In this document: piece by piece, positions 16,021 through 25,252 of the stretch
Layout: every line of letters begins with the position of its first letter
Numbering within the stretch: the first letter of the stretch is position 1
Assembly (NCBI GenBank): GCA_029432795.1
Contig: JARNMJ010000018.1
Coordinates: 1 to 64,000, forward strand
DNA: 64,000 nucleotides
Reading direction: 5' to 3'
Origin: Pontiellaceae bacterium B12219
Lineage (GTDB): Bacteria > Verrucomicrobiota > Kiritimatiellia > Kiritimatiellales > Pontiellaceae
Position numbers and translations under genes: made by a program
Notes under the pieces: generated by a model
The model's database searches: none
Told to the model about the DNA's origin: nothing
What the model saw: the letters and a program-made list of their open reading frames with translations, nothing else

Positions 16021-17093
16021 AGGCTACTGATCTCTTTCGTTTCCGCCCCGGCCGTTGGCTGAACTCTTACCGAGGCGCCTTCTTTCAGCGATTCATTTCC
16101 ACGAATCACAACCACATCATCCGCGGCAATACCGCTTTCAACGGCAATCCATCCATTTGCTTCAAGAACCGGATTAACCTTAACGGCATGAACGGCTTCA
16201 TCCTTCAATACCCACACGATGGCCCCACCTCCCGGCCGAACCGTCAAAGCGCTTTGGGGTATCACCACCGCATTTTTCTCAACCTGCACCGGAATTTCGA
16301 CCCGCGCAAACATACCACTGAGCAGTTCGACATTCTCTTTGAGTTCCGCTTCCACCATCACCGTACGTGTACGCCGGTCCAGCTCCGGAAAGACCCGTGT
16401 GATTTCCGCAGCAATTGTTTTTCCCGGATGAGCATCGAGATGAACGCTGACCGCAGTGCCTTTGCGAACAGATAACGCCTGTTGCTCCGGCACTGCGATT
16501 CGTACAATTAATGTGCCCGGATCAAACATTTCGATCAATTGGGCACGAGGTATCACATAATTTCCTTCCGCGATCCAGACCTTGGAAACAACACCGGCCC
16601 ACGGAGCATGAATCTCATAATCATCCGCACCGGTTTCCATTGCCGCAACCTGCGCCTCAGCCCTTTTCAGGTTCGCCCGAACCGTATCCAGCATTTCTCC
16701 GGCAAGAGAGCCGCTTTTCACCAATTGTTCCACCCGACTGAATTCGGATTTCTGCCGGGAAAGTTCTTCTCGGGCAGCCTCCAGAGCCGTGGTGGCAATA
16801 CGGCTTCGCCCCACCTTTGCCAGCAAAGTACCAGCCTCAACCCAGTCGCCTTCGCGAACCGAACAACGAACGACCGGCCCTTCGGCAGGAGAAGCCATAC
16901 GCGCCGTTTTGACCGGTTCAATCGAACCTGTATAAGTCACAACCTTTGATAAATCACGTTGCTGCACCAAAGCGGTCTGAACCAGCGGTGCCGGTTTCGG
17001 TTTGGCTCCAGCACCATCATCACGTTTCATATCGCAGCCGGAAAGCCCTGCCACCATGAAGCCCGAAAGGATGATTGGAATCTTTTTGTTCAT
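16017..17093 (-). CDS. RND periplasmic adaptor (membrane fusion protein)
   Basis: 358 residues with a lipoprotein-type signal (VAGLSGCDMKRD; Cys near residue 20). The order is barrel-sandwich half-motif, coiled-coil hairpin (about 90-150), second lipoyl half (IHAPWAGVVSKVWIAEG) and beta-barrel (RIAVPEQQALSV). It joins the RND pump to TolC. Start ATG overlaps the TolC stop in ATGA and its stop overlaps the RND GTG start, so the three are translationally coupled. Confidence 0.92.
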   Translation of the reverse strand: MNKKIPIILSGFMVAGLSGCDMKRDDGAGAKPKPAPLVQTALVQQRDLSKVVTYTGSIEPVKTARMASPAEGPVVRCSVREGDWVEAGTLLAKVGRSRIATTALEAAREELSRQKSEFSRVEQLVKSGSLAGEMLDTVRANLKRAEAQVAAMETGADDYEIHAPWAGVVSKVWIAEGNYVIPRAQLIEMFDPGTLIVRIAVPEQQALSVRKGTAVSVHLDAHPGKTIAAEITRVFPELDRRTRTVMVEAELKENVELLSGMFARVEIPVQVEKNAVVIPQSALTVRPGGGAIVWVLKDEAVHAVKVNPVLEANGWIAVESGIAADDVVVIRGNESLKEGASVRVQPTAGAETKEISSL

Positions 17094-18427
17094 CGTAGAA
17101 TAGTTCCTGTTGCGAGTTTTTTCTGCGCTTCTGAAATAGCCAAATCGGCTCGCGCACGGGCCAGAGAGGTTTCCGCAAAAACCAATGACGCCTGGGCATC
17201 CAGCACGTCCGTCATCGCACCTTTGCCTAAATCATATTTCTCCCGCATAATGCGGAAACTCTCCCGCGCCTGCTCCACTGATTTTGACGAGGTCGCCACC
17301 CGCACCCGGGCAGCAGCAATCCCCGACAATGCAGATTCGACCTCTGTCCGAATCTGAAGTTGCATTTGCCGAACAAGATCCTGCGAGGCCTGATAAAGTG
17401 CCGCCTGTTGGCGCACGTTGGCCCGCGTAGAACCGCCGGAGAAGAGCGACCACTCCGCCACCAGCCCAACATGGCCGACATCCTGAGAACGATCGGTTCC
17501 GGCAGGTTGGTCCTCGACATCATCCATCCAACGCATTCCATAGCCCGCCCTCAGCGAAACCGTCGGAAGATATCCCGAGCGTGCTGATTGAATGGCCTGG
17601 GCCTGGGCTTCGGTCTGTTGCTGAACGGAGATATAATCGGGCCGATAGGCCAAAGCTTTATTAAGGCACAATGCGGATTCAGGACATTCCGGCGGGTTTT
17701 CCAGTTCAAGGCTGCCGTCAATTTCCGGAGCTGTATTCGAATCCAACCCGATCAAAGCCGCTAACGCCCAGCGTTGCACGGACAATGTGTTGAGTTCCCG
17801 GGTACGCGTCTCCTCCAGCGCAGCCTGTCTGACCTCCGCCCGCAGCACATCCACGCGTGCCGCTTTCTGGGCGGCCACCAATTCTTCAACACTGCGGCGA
17901 TGCTCTTTGATGGCTCTCACAGCCGACTCCACGGACTCAATCACCTCCTGCTGTGCCAATATGCTGTAAAACAGGCTGGTGACATTGAACACCACAACCT
18001 CCCGGGTACGCGACAGCTCTCCTTCCGAGGCCTGTCGCAGCAGCTCTGAAGCGGCAATCTCACTGGAAATCCGTCCGCCCGTATAAAGCGGAATGCTCAG
18101 GACCACTTCGCCTCCGGCAATGCCCTGCCCGAAAACGCCCGGCTCCCCGTTATACGTAGCAGGATACAGTCGGGAAGCTTCTGACTGGTAGTCATAGGCC
18201 CCGAGCAGTTTCACTGCAGGCAACCGCTGCGCTTTCACCGCATCCCGTCCTGCAACACGGGCTGCCGTTTTCCATTGCGTTGCGGAAACCTCCGGATTGT
18301 GTTTGAGCGCAAAATCAATCGCTTGATCCAGCGTTAAGGGTTCTGGCTTCTGCGCCATGGAAGTCAGAGCAAAACAACAGAACCAGACAAACCCGGCCAA
18401 CCTCAAGTTTTTCACATCACGTTTCAT
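17090..18427 (-). CDS. TolC-family outer-membrane channel
   Basis: 445 residues from ATG 18427, chosen because it begins a Sec signal (LRLAGFVWFCCFALTSMAQ); the frame extends upstream to 18541. Two repeats of the outer-membrane efflux domain are seen (LTLDQAIDFALKHNPEV; ALCLNKALAYRPDY). It provides the exit duct for the RND system encoded directly downstream. The 227 bp upstream, to the permease gene, hold one TTCCA palindrome (18501-18515) and no clear promoter. Confidence 0.9.
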   Translation of the reverse strand: MKRDVKNLRLAGFVWFCCFALTSMAQKPEPLTLDQAIDFALKHNPEVSATQWKTAARVAGRDAVKAQRLPAVKLLGAYDYQSEASRLYPATYNGEPGVFGQGIAGGEVVLSIPLYTGGRISSEIAASELLRQASEGELSRTREVVVFNVTSLFYSILAQQEVIESVESAVRAIKEHRRSVEELVAAQKAARVDVLRAEVRQAALEETRTRELNTLSVQRWALAALIGLDSNTAPEIDGSLELENPPECPESALCLNKALAYRPDYISVQQQTEAQAQAIQSARSGYLPTVSLRAGYGMRWMDDVEDQPAGTDRSQDVGHVGLVAEWSLFSGGSTRANVRQQAALYQASQDLVRQMQLQIRTEVESALSGIAAARVRVATSSKSVEQARESFRIMREKYDLGKGAMTDVLDAQASLVFAETSLARARADLAISEAQKKLATGTILR

Positions 18428-18654
18428 TATATCGATTCTTGCTTCGCATATCCCCGTGTTTACCGAAGTGCCCATTTTGCCCCGGTGTCTAATCAATGTT
18501 TTCCAATCTTTGGAACTCGAACACGCCATGCGATAGATCACAGGTGCAGTGCAGGGCTGGTATGCGTCCCGATTGGACAGCCCCGGCCACAGTGCTGCAG
18601 CGCAATGAACTTCTCCTGATACAGCCCGCTTTCATTTTATACTCTCCATGGTTC

Positions 18655-19959
18655 CTATGAAAAAAACATTCCAAACAGCATGCCGCTGATGGTGGCCATC
18701 ACAATGACCAGCGAAACAAATACAACCGTCTTTTTAGTGCCGAGCACACTGCGGATAACGAGCATGTTCGGCAGGCTTAGCGCCGGGCCGGCCAGGAGCA
18801 GTGCCAGTGCAGGCCCCTGTCCCATGCCGTTATTGATCAGCCCCTGCAGGATCGGCACTTCAGTGAGCGTGGCGAAATACATAAACGCACCGGCAAACGA
18901 GGCGAAAAAGTTCGCCCGAAGCGAGTTGCCGCCGACCGCGGTGGAAACCCACTCCGCAGGAATCAGTCCTTCCTGACCGACACGGCCGAGCAGCGCGCCG
19001 GCAATCAGCACCCCGAAGAGCAGCAGCGGCAGAATCTGCTTCGCGAAGCCCCAGGAGGAGGAGAACCACTCGCCCGCCTCGCCCTTATCCGTGCTGGTGA
19101 AGGCCGACAGCCCGATCACGCCGGCCGCAAAAGCCACCATCGGCTGTTCCGGGAAAATGATGGCCAGCAGAACAACCGGCACAGCGGTCAGTACCACCTT
19201 CCACCATTTAATATTGAACCAAAGCACGAGAAACAGGCCGAGCGCCGCCGCAAAGATGGATGTGATGATCCACTTCGCCGAATAGACCGCCGCCCACAGG
19301 CCGGTGTCGAGATCGGGCTTGCCCCAGTTTGCAAAAACCAGAATGCCGACCATCGAGAAGAAATAGAGCCCGTTCTGCCAGAGCGGCCGCGCAACTTCTT
19401 CGTCGGGCAGCGCCATCTGAACGGCGGCTTTTTCCTGCTCCTCCTTGCGAAAGATCAGGTGCATCAACAGCCCGATCACCACGCTGAAAAGAATCGCACC
19501 CACGGCGCGGGCAATACCCATCTGCGCGCCGAGAATTCGGGCGGTCAGGGCAATTGCCAGCACATTGATGGCCGGCCCGGAATAGAGGAACGCCGTCGCC
19601 GGGCCCAGACCGGCACCCATTTTGTAGATGCCGGAAAAGAGCGGCAGCACGGTGCAGGAACAGACCGCGAGAATCGTGCCCGATATAGCCGCCACGCTGT
19701 AAGCCACCACCTTTTTGGCCTTCGCGCCCAGATATTTCATCACCGACGCCTGACTCACAAACACCGCAATCGCGCCGGCAATAAAGAAAGCCGGGATCAG
19801 GCAGAGCAGCACATGCTCCTGAGCATACCACTTCGCCAGATGCAGCGACTCCATCACGGCATTGTCAAAACGGGCATTACCCACCGGCAGATAAAAGAAC
19901 GACAAAAAGATCCCTACGATCCACGCCAGCTTTTTCCACTCTGTTTTCCAAGTCATCAT
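18655..19959 (-). CDS. ArsP/DUF318-type permease, unit 3
   Basis: About 434 residues; start taken at ATG 19959 or 19956, which follow GGAG, although the frame opens at 19992. About ten membrane helices. Motif LAVCSCTVLPLFSGIYKMGAG and, later, SGPAINVLA match the ArsP-like permease clade distinct from the shorter arsP at 9091. A long loop follows the first half. Directly downstream of arsR4 (51 bp), it probably exports trivalent arsenicals or other thiophilic metals. Second permease of this family in the island. Confidence 0.82.
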   Translation of the reverse strand: MMTWKTEWKKLAWIVGIFLSFFYLPVGNARFDNAVMESLHLAKWYAQEHVLLCLIPAFFIAGAIAVFVSQASVMKYLGAKAKKVVAYSVAAISGTILAVCSCTVLPLFSGIYKMGAGLGPATAFLYSGPAINVLAIALTARILGAQMGIARAVGAILFSVVIGLLMHLIFRKEEQEKAAVQMALPDEEVARPLWQNGLYFFSMVGILVFANWGKPDLDTGLWAAVYSAKWIITSIFAAALGLFLVLWFNIKWWKVVLTAVPVVLLAIIFPEQPMVAFAAGVIGLSAFTSTDKGEAGEWFSSSWGFAKQILPLLLFGVLIAGALLGRVGQEGLIPAEWVSTAVGGNSLRANFFASFAGAFMYFATLTEVPILQGLINNGMGQGPALALLLAGPALSLPNMLVIRSVLGTKKTVVFVSLVIVMATISGMLFGMFFS

Positions 19960-20010
19960 TTTCTCCATTATGTCATTTGACCATTTAACCAAATATTGTT
20001 CAAATTTTTT

Positions 20011-20331
20011 TTAGCTCACCAGTGCCGCCTGCGCCTTGGCATTGCTCTCAATCACCGCTTCAACACAGCCCATAAAGTTCATGACGCACGGCACCTTCAT
20101 TTTATAATACACCTGCTTGCCGCGCTTATCGTCTTCCACAATCCCCGCCTGCTTCATCACCGACAGATGTTTTGAGATCGTCGAAAAGTCAGCGTCGATC
20201 TGATCCACAAACTCGCACACACACATTTCGCCGGCCGACAGCTGCTCCGCCATCCAAAGCCGCGTCGGATGCGCCAGCGCTTTCAGCACCTTCGCCTTCG
20301 CCTCGTACAGGTTTTTCTCTTTTGCGTTCAT
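20011..20331 (-). CDS. arsR: ArsR-family regulator heading unit 3 (copy 4)
   Basis: 106 residues from ATG 20331, preceded by GAAGGG; the upstream in-frame extension would run through the promoter. Winged-helix with FSTISKHLSVMKQAG recognition helix and the metal motif EMCVCEFV, the classical CxC site of ArsR. Two more cysteines lie near the C-terminus (PCVMNFMGC). It resembles arsR1 and arsR2 only at family level. It probably represses the 9-kb unit of permease, TolC/adaptor/RND and thiol-redox genes. Confidence 0.9.
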   Translation of the reverse strand: MNAKEKNLYEAKAKVLKALAHPTRLWMAEQLSAGEMCVCEFVDQIDADFSTISKHLSVMKQAGIVEDDKRGKQVYYKMKVPCVMNFMGCVEAVIESNAKAQAALVS

Positions 20332-20350
20332 ACGTTGCCCTTCAATTAAT

Positions 20351-20385
20351 ATTTGGTAATTTAGCCAAATGTTTGATTTTGTCAA
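20351..20385 (-). promoter_or_regulatory. arsR4 promoter and operator
   Basis: Minus strand: TTGACA (20385-20380), 16-bp spacer, TAAATT (20363-20358). The inverted repeat ATTTGG-N8-CCAAAT (20351-20370) overlaps the -10 box and is the likely ArsR operator. This mRNA has a leader with a GAAGGG site, unlike the leaderless arsR1 and arsR2. Confidence 0.65.
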
Positions 20386-20772
20386 TCTCCCGAATCTGTT
20401 TTTTAAATCCCTGCAACGAGCGGCCGCGCACCGCAAAGCATACACTGCGTTTCCCTGCTTTCGCGAATTTAGTGTATTTCGTGGTTATCGTTCCTCCCTG
20501 ATTAATCCGGCATTACACCCGCACGTTCCCACCGGCGGGCATTACAAAAGCGAATCTAACCGAATACCCTGCTGCTGCGGGGCGGCCGGCTCGGCGAGCC
20601 AGCCCTACCCGTTGCCCGGTGACAGGTCTTTTTTCCAAACCACCGTTGACAGGTTCCCCCGGTCGGGTATCGTCCTGCCCCTTTAAACAGAGATTCCGGT
20701 GGCTGGATGAGGTTCTTGTGGATTCCTTCCTGCTCTTTCAGCTGTGTCCCGGATGATCGCGAAGGAATCCCG
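20386..20772. other. Intergenic region between arsR4 and the MATE gene
   Basis: No gene seen. It holds a degenerate copy of the GTGTATT-Y-CGTGGT repeat (near 20470), the REP-like hairpin at 20581-20607, and a TTGACA-N16-TATCGT promoter candidate (20646-20673) facing the MATE gene. It marks the right border of the metalloid island. Confidence 0.5.
20581..20607. repeat. REP-like hairpin, diverged relative of the 40.4/41.4-kb elements
   Basis: GGCTC-N3-GAGCC (20588-20600) within a GGCGG...CCCTA frame. The outer bases and the CCCTACC end match the right half of the elements at 40413-40483 and 41367-41455, while the stem sequence differs in a compensated way. Confidence 0.5.
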
Positions 20773-22125
20773 GTGTTGAAACGGCAGAATCCAAAACTGG
20801 GACCCTTTGTGAAAAAGTTTTTTAAATGTGTGCAGGAAGTCTTCCTCTTTTCCATTCCGGTGGTAGCCGGAAAAATAAGTGAAGTGCTGTTCGGAATCGG
20901 CGATGTGATTGTTGCCGGGCGCTATTCGACGATCGTGCTGGGCGCCATGGGCGTGGCTTCGGCCTTTCTTTTTCCCGTGATCATTTTCGGCACAGGCGTC
21001 ACCTCCGCCATCAGCCCCATCAAAGCCCGGAAAATCGGCGCCGGGCAATCCACCAAACAAATTCCCGTTTCGGCGCTGCTGCTGGCGACGGGCGTCGGCC
21101 TGGCGTTAACCCTGGTGGTGCTGCTGGCCACCCGGTTTATTGTTCCAATGATTGGATATGAATCCGAGTTTGAGCACATGGTTCAGACCTACCTATACAT
21201 CAGCTCCTTCTCCATTATTCCCGCGCTGATCTTTTCCGCCATCCGGGAACTACTGCTCGCGCGGTCGCACACCGTGGTTCCCAATCTGCTGATCTTCCTC
21301 TTCAACTTTTTCAACATCGCGGTCAACATCCTGCTGATGTTCGGCCTCGGAATGGGCATTGCCGGCGCTGCAATTGCCACCCTGCTTTCGCGTACGCTGA
21401 TGGCCCTGACGGTGTTTCAATACAGCCGCAAAAAGACGCATTGGCATTGGCAGGTTTGCGGCGACACAATTCAGGAAGTGCTGAAAACGGGCATCCCGAC
21501 CGGCGGCATTACGGTGGTGGTCGCCTCCGTCTTCGCCATCGTGGCCGTATTGGTCGGCAAAATGTCCGTGGTGGCCGCAGCCACCAATAACGTGCTGATC
21601 AATGTAACCTCCTTCACCTTCATGATCCCCTTTGCGCTCTCCGGCGTTACGGCCGTGAAAGTCAGCCATGCCTATGGCGCCGGGCGCATCCGCGAAATCA
21701 GAACCTACACCGGCGCCGCCGCCTGCATCGGCGTCGTCTTTGCCCTGACCGCCGGGCTCCTGTTTCTGCTCCTGCCCGAATCCATTTTCCGCATCTTCAC
21801 CAACCAGCCCGAAGTCATCGCCTACGGCGCCGTCCTCCTGCTCTACGTCGCGATCTATCAGATTCCCGACGCCTTGCAGGAAATCTTCATCGGGGCCCTG
21901 CGCGGCATTGGCGAAACCACCGTACCGCTGGCCCTGAGTTTCATCAGCATTTGGCTGATCGGCCTTTCAGCCGGATGTTATCTGGCCTATGCAAAAAACA
22001 TGGGTGCCGCCGGACTCTGGCTCGGCCTCTCCACCGGACTCGTTTTCCTCGGCCTCTTCCTCGCGGCCTTCTTCGCCATCAAACTCCGCCGCCTCGAAGC
22101 CACGACAGCCGTGACGGAAAACTGA
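20773..22125 (+). CDS. MATE-family efflux transporter
   Basis: About 450 residues, 12 membrane helices. The start GTG 20773 has AAGGA 6 nt upstream; an in-frame ATG at 20707 has no such site. MATE features are FSIPVVAGKISEVLFGIGDVIVAGR near the N-terminus and the second-half repeat ending in LQEIFIGALRGIGET. It exports drugs or metabolites against Na+ or H+. It is a single gene; no partner is apparent, and its place next to the metalloid units may be coincidental. Confidence 0.88.
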   Translation: MLKRQNPKLGPFVKKFFKCVQEVFLFSIPVVAGKISEVLFGIGDVIVAGRYSTIVLGAMGVASAFLFPVIIFGTGVTSAISPIKARKIGAGQSTKQIPVSALLLATGVGLALTLVVLLATRFIVPMIGYESEFEHMVQTYLYISSFSIIPALIFSAIRELLLARSHTVVPNLLIFLFNFFNIAVNILLMFGLGMGIAGAAIATLLSRTLMALTVFQYSRKKTHWHWQVCGDTIQEVLKTGIPTGGITVVVASVFAIVAVLVGKMSVVAAATNNVLINVTSFTFMIPFALSGVTAVKVSHAYGAGRIREIRTYTGAAACIGVVFALTAGLLFLLLPESIFRIFTNQPEVIAYGAVLLLYVAIYQIPDALQEIFIGALRGIGETTVPLALSFISIWLIGLSAGCYLAYAKNMGAAGLWLGLSTGLVFLGLFLAAFFAIKLRRLEATTAVTEN

Positions 22126-22155
22126 ATAGATCCGGCGGATAAATGCAGGAAGAAC

Positions 22156-22203
22156 AGCCACAAAGAGGCACAGGAAGCGCAAAAACTTTTCCAATGCCTG
22201 GAA
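22156..22203. repeat. Dispersed repeat fragment plus TTCCA palindrome
   Basis: A CCACAAAGAGGCAC-type segment (22156-22185) is followed by the palindrome TTCCA-ATGCC-TGGAA (22189-22203). The same order of elements recurs at 23853-23937. Confidence 0.6.
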
Positions 22204-22329
22204 ATGCTACTCCGCTACGGGTTGGATCGAGCGACATTTTGGAAAAGCCGAACATCCCCAAAACTGATTGCCGGCATGGGCTCCTTTCCGGTTATTTCCT
22301 AACCGATCGGGATTCATCAAGTCGTTCAA

Positions 22330-23412
22330 TTAATGATGAATCTTATAGGTGCATTCTTGTACACAAACTGAACCGATTTTCTGCGGATGATTTTTTGCCC
22401 AGATATCCAACACAAAATTGGACGGATAAAACAGCCCTAATGAGAGTTCTGCTTTGGCGCGAACAGTAATCTTCTGTCCGGGCTGTAAGTTGCGGGCGGT
22501 TTCTACATCCATCTTTAACGTGATTGAACTGCTGGAGACGATTTTCAGCTGACCAGTCGAACTTTTATTTAAGCCACCATCCTGCAGATCAGAAAATGAA
22601 ACAAAATAGACGCCATCACTTTTTCGACGAATATCTTTTAACGTGAATGTAAACTGTAGCGCGTAATCCGAAAAGGCCTCCTGCGCCCTACGTTGAATGC
22701 TCTTAACTATTTCTTCTCGATCCAAAGAGGTATCGGCAGTTTGGAATCCATGTGCCTTTCGATCGAGTAAAGAAAGAAGACTCTCCAAACTGACTGCTTG
22801 GCTAGGAATTACTGACCTGTGAACAACAGCTCTTGGTGCTGGTTTTGCCTTCACCGTATTTTGTTGATTAGGAGACACCGGTTTAGATGAAATAGCAGGG
22901 CGTGAAATAGTTATGTTCTGCGGTAAAATGATGGGTTGTGGATTTGCAGCTAAAGCTTTTTTTAATCCGCTGGAGGCTGTTTCCAGCAAAGTAATCCAGA
23001 ATATTCCAGCTGTTATAGCAGGAAGAAAAATCGTGACGAAAAGCAGGACCAGTCCAGCCTTTTGTCTTTTTTGTGCAATGGCAATAATACTTAAAATAAA
23101 TGATGCTACGAAAAAATAGAGATAGAACGGGAGCAGAAAGAAAAAAGGCATCAGCCCCAAACCTACAACCAAGCAGATCCACCCCGCTCGCAATACCCCT
23201 TTAGCGGCTTCAGAACCCACCGATTTATTGCGTACCGGATTTGAGCGTGTAGATTTAGATTGTTGCATCTCAGGCTCTTCTATTACAGAAGCCACATACG
23301 GTATTTGAATTCCCTTCCCACAGCTCCAACAATGCGTTTTTTTTCCTGCGCGATCACTCGATGCAGAAAACGTTGTATGACAGTGCGGGCATGAATAGAT
23401 GATTTCTTTCAT
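22330..23412 (-). CDS. Zinc-ribbon membrane protein of unknown function
   Basis: 360 residues. The N-terminus (about 8-33) has CPHC and CWSC, a four-cysteine zinc ribbon typical of MJ0042/DUF-type zinc fingers. A low-complexity linker follows, then two or three membrane helices (about 75-145), a Pro/Ser-rich stretch, and a C-terminal domain of about 150 residues. AAGGAACC precedes the start. Function unknown. Its base composition is more AT-rich than its neighbours, suggesting separate acquisition. Confidence 0.8.
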   Translation of the reverse strand: MKEIIYSCPHCHTTFSASSDRAGKKTHCWSCGKGIQIPYVASVIEEPEMQQSKSTRSNPVRNKSVGSEAAKGVLRAGWICLVVGLGLMPFFFLLPFYLYFFVASFILSIIAIAQKRQKAGLVLLFVTIFLPAITAGIFWITLLETASSGLKKALAANPQPIILPQNITISRPAISSKPVSPNQQNTVKAKPAPRAVVHRSVIPSQAVSLESLLSLLDRKAHGFQTADTSLDREEIVKSIQRRAQEAFSDYALQFTFTLKDIRRKSDGVYFVSFSDLQDGGLNKSSTGQLKIVSSSSITLKMDVETARNLQPGQKITVRAKAELSLGLFYPSNFVLDIWAKNHPQKIGSVCVQECTYKIHH

Positions 23413-23633
23413 TAAGGTTCCTTCGTAAAGATCTGCAAGCAGTTAAATGCAGGAAGACAATACGCAATTCTCATGCCTTGTAATCACTTATTGATATAAG
23501 AACCTCAACACACTCAAACCTAAATAAAGAAAACTTAACCAAAGAAATTTTAATAAATCAGCGAATTACATTAATTGAAAAACTAGACTGATAGTCTGTA
23601 GACGTCGCCGGCAGATCACGCGAATCTACGCCG

Positions 23634-23849
23634 ATGAAAAAGATTGAATTAACCAACGTAGAATGGGGGCAGGTGCTGGATGGACTAGCAAGCCGCGCAG
23701 AGCAGTACGAGCTGACTGCTCAATATTACGAAACCGGAGTTTCCAATGGAGAAATCCTTGAAGTGAGTCATGCCTCTGAAGCGCGTTGCATCGCGAAATT
23801 TTACCGAAGCATAATTGCCCAAATCGAAAAACAACTGCGAAATAATTAG
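23634..23849 (+). CDS. Small hypothetical protein (71 aa)
   Basis: 71 residues, charged and helical by eye; begins MKKIELTNVEWGQVLDGL. The sequence has a clear coding feel (no rare composition, plausible start), but no ribosome-binding site is evident. It contains no recognisable domain. It sits alone between a zinc-ribbon protein and a nuclease pair, with 220 bp of AT-rich DNA upstream that could hold its promoter. Confidence 0.6.
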   Translation: MKKIELTNVEWGQVLDGLASRAEQYELTAQYYETGVSNGEILEVSHASEARCIAKFYRSIIAQIEKQLRNN

Positions 23850-23852
23850 CCA

Positions 23853-23937
23853 CAAAGAGGCTCAAAATACACAAAGACAATATTAGGCCCAAAACGGCAG
23901 GAATTATCGCAAAAGAAAGTTTTTCCAGACCTTGGAA
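23853..23937. repeat. Dispersed repeat fragment plus TTCCA palindrome
   Basis: A CCACAAAGAGGC-type segment starts at 23853; the palindrome TTCCA-GACCT-TGGAA follows at 23923-23937. It parallels 22156-22203 and may be a common intergenic scar. Confidence 0.55.
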
Positions 23938-24006
23938 AAAGTAGACTGTTGCTCGAACTTCACGCAAATATACGAAAGCAGAATTGTCGGACAGATTCTT
24001 GGCAGC

Positions 24007-24768
24007 TTATGCGACGAAAGCGTCCCTGTGTTCATCCATTGCCTGCGGGTCAGGAGCGAAACGGTGGGGCATTGTTAGTTTGGTGCCTTCGAGCCGGGCG
24101 AAGTTGATGGATTGAAACTCGGAAACATCTCGGCTTTTCAGCACACTGGAAACCACCAGTTTGTAATGTTCGTCGAAGGTGATCAGGTGGCGATCAAAGG
24201 CTTTATCATGCAGGACATTCAAACAAAGCCCGTTGGTTGGGTCGGCTCGACGCTCCTTATTTTCGTTCCAAGGAATGATATGACTGGCAACGAGTAATTG
24301 CCGTTCTGCCAACCCTGTGAGTGCACACTGACCTTCATAGCTTGCCAACACAGCGTTTCGGAAAAAGCGTTGGAGTCGCCGGGTTTTCACTGTTCGTTCT
24401 GTTTCCGATGGACCGGTTGGGATGTCGATGGAGACTTCCGATATTGACGAGATAGGACTTTCTCCGAACAGGCTGTCGAAAGCAGCTACGCTTTTCTCAA
24501 CCATTCCTGTCCAGTCCAGCTGAAAATCTGCCCAGACTTTTCTATCGAGATTGCTGGCTCCTTTTAGACCAACAATCCCACGTTCTTGGTGATAGGAGTC
24601 GAGTGATGCCAGATTGCAGAGTTTCATAGAAAGAGATGCAGGCGTTCTGAGCATCTTCTCTGCAACTTCACGAACATGCTTATTCGATTGGTCAAACTGG
24701 CCAAAAGGAAGCCGGCAATAGAGATTCATTGCAACCAACAATTCCTGTTCTGTCCAATTTCGACGCAT
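24007..24768 (-). CDS. HNH endonuclease domain protein
   Basis: 253 residues. The C-terminal half (about 150-220) carries CALTG, ASHIIPWNEN and DPTNGLCLNVLHDKAFD, the HNH_2-type restriction-like nuclease motif. The N-terminal half is helical and includes a DNA-binding-like segment. Thirty-seven bp separate it from the upstream vsr gene on the same strand, so the two may be co-transcribed. It is likely a modification-dependent or restriction-type nuclease; no methyltransferase is adjacent. Confidence 0.82.
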   Translation of the reverse strand: MRRNWTEQELLVAMNLYCRLPFGQFDQSNKHVREVAEKMLRTPASLSMKLCNLASLDSYHQERGIVGLKGASNLDRKVWADFQLDWTGMVEKSVAAFDSLFGESPISSISEVSIDIPTGPSETERTVKTRRLQRFFRNAVLASYEGQCALTGLAERQLLVASHIIPWNENKERRADPTNGLCLNVLHDKAFDRHLITFDEHYKLVVSSVLKSRDVSEFQSINFARLEGTKLTMPHRFAPDPQAMDEHRDAFVA

Positions 24769-24805
24769 GAACCCAGGATATTTTCTCGCACTTTAAAAAC
24801 CAGCA

Positions 24806-25252
24806 TTAAAAATAGTTTTCGTGATTCTTGTGCTTTTTCGCGGCTAATAAATTTTCCACCCCCAAAAGGACCTGCTCCGGCTTCTTCAATTCGCATTCCC
24901 AAATCACAATGACGGTCCAGCCCATTTCTCTGAGCGTTTTCTGATTTTTCCGATCGTTGGAAACATTGCGGTCAAATTTAGCCTGCCACCATTCGGTACG
25001 GGTTTTGGGGGTGGTGGTTCCTTTGCAGCCCGGATGTCGGTGCCAGAAGCAGCCGTGCACGAAAATGACGGTTTTATATCTCGGCAGCACAATGTCCGGT
25101 TTGCCCGGCAGCTTTTTATTCTTCGGGCCATTGACCGTGAAGCGATAACCGGCCTGATGCAGCAATGACCGGACGAGCATTTCGGGTTTCGTATTCTTAC
25201 CTTTGATGCGCGACATATTCCACGATCGCTTCTCTGGAGTCAGATGATCCAT
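24806..25252 (-). CDS. vsr: Vsr-type very short patch repair endonuclease
   Basis: 148 residues from ATG 25252. Motifs MSRIKGKNTKPEMLVRSLLH, the catalytic-strand KPDIVLPRYKTVIFVHGCFWHRH (in parts), and the zinc-binding Cys and His residues (HPGC) are all typical of Vsr, which nicks at T:G mismatches made by deamination of methylated cytosine. Vsr genes normally adjoin a cytosine-5 methyltransferase gene; none is seen here. A TATATT box 6 nt before the ATG hints at a leaderless start, but no good -35 is present. Confidence 0.9.
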   Translation of the reverse strand: MDHLTPEKRSWNMSRIKGKNTKPEMLVRSLLHQAGYRFTVNGPKNKKLPGKPDIVLPRYKTVIFVHGCFWHRHPGCKGTTTPKTRTEWWQAKFDRNVSNDRKNQKTLREMGWTVIVIWECELKKPEQVLLGVENLLAAKKHKNHENYF

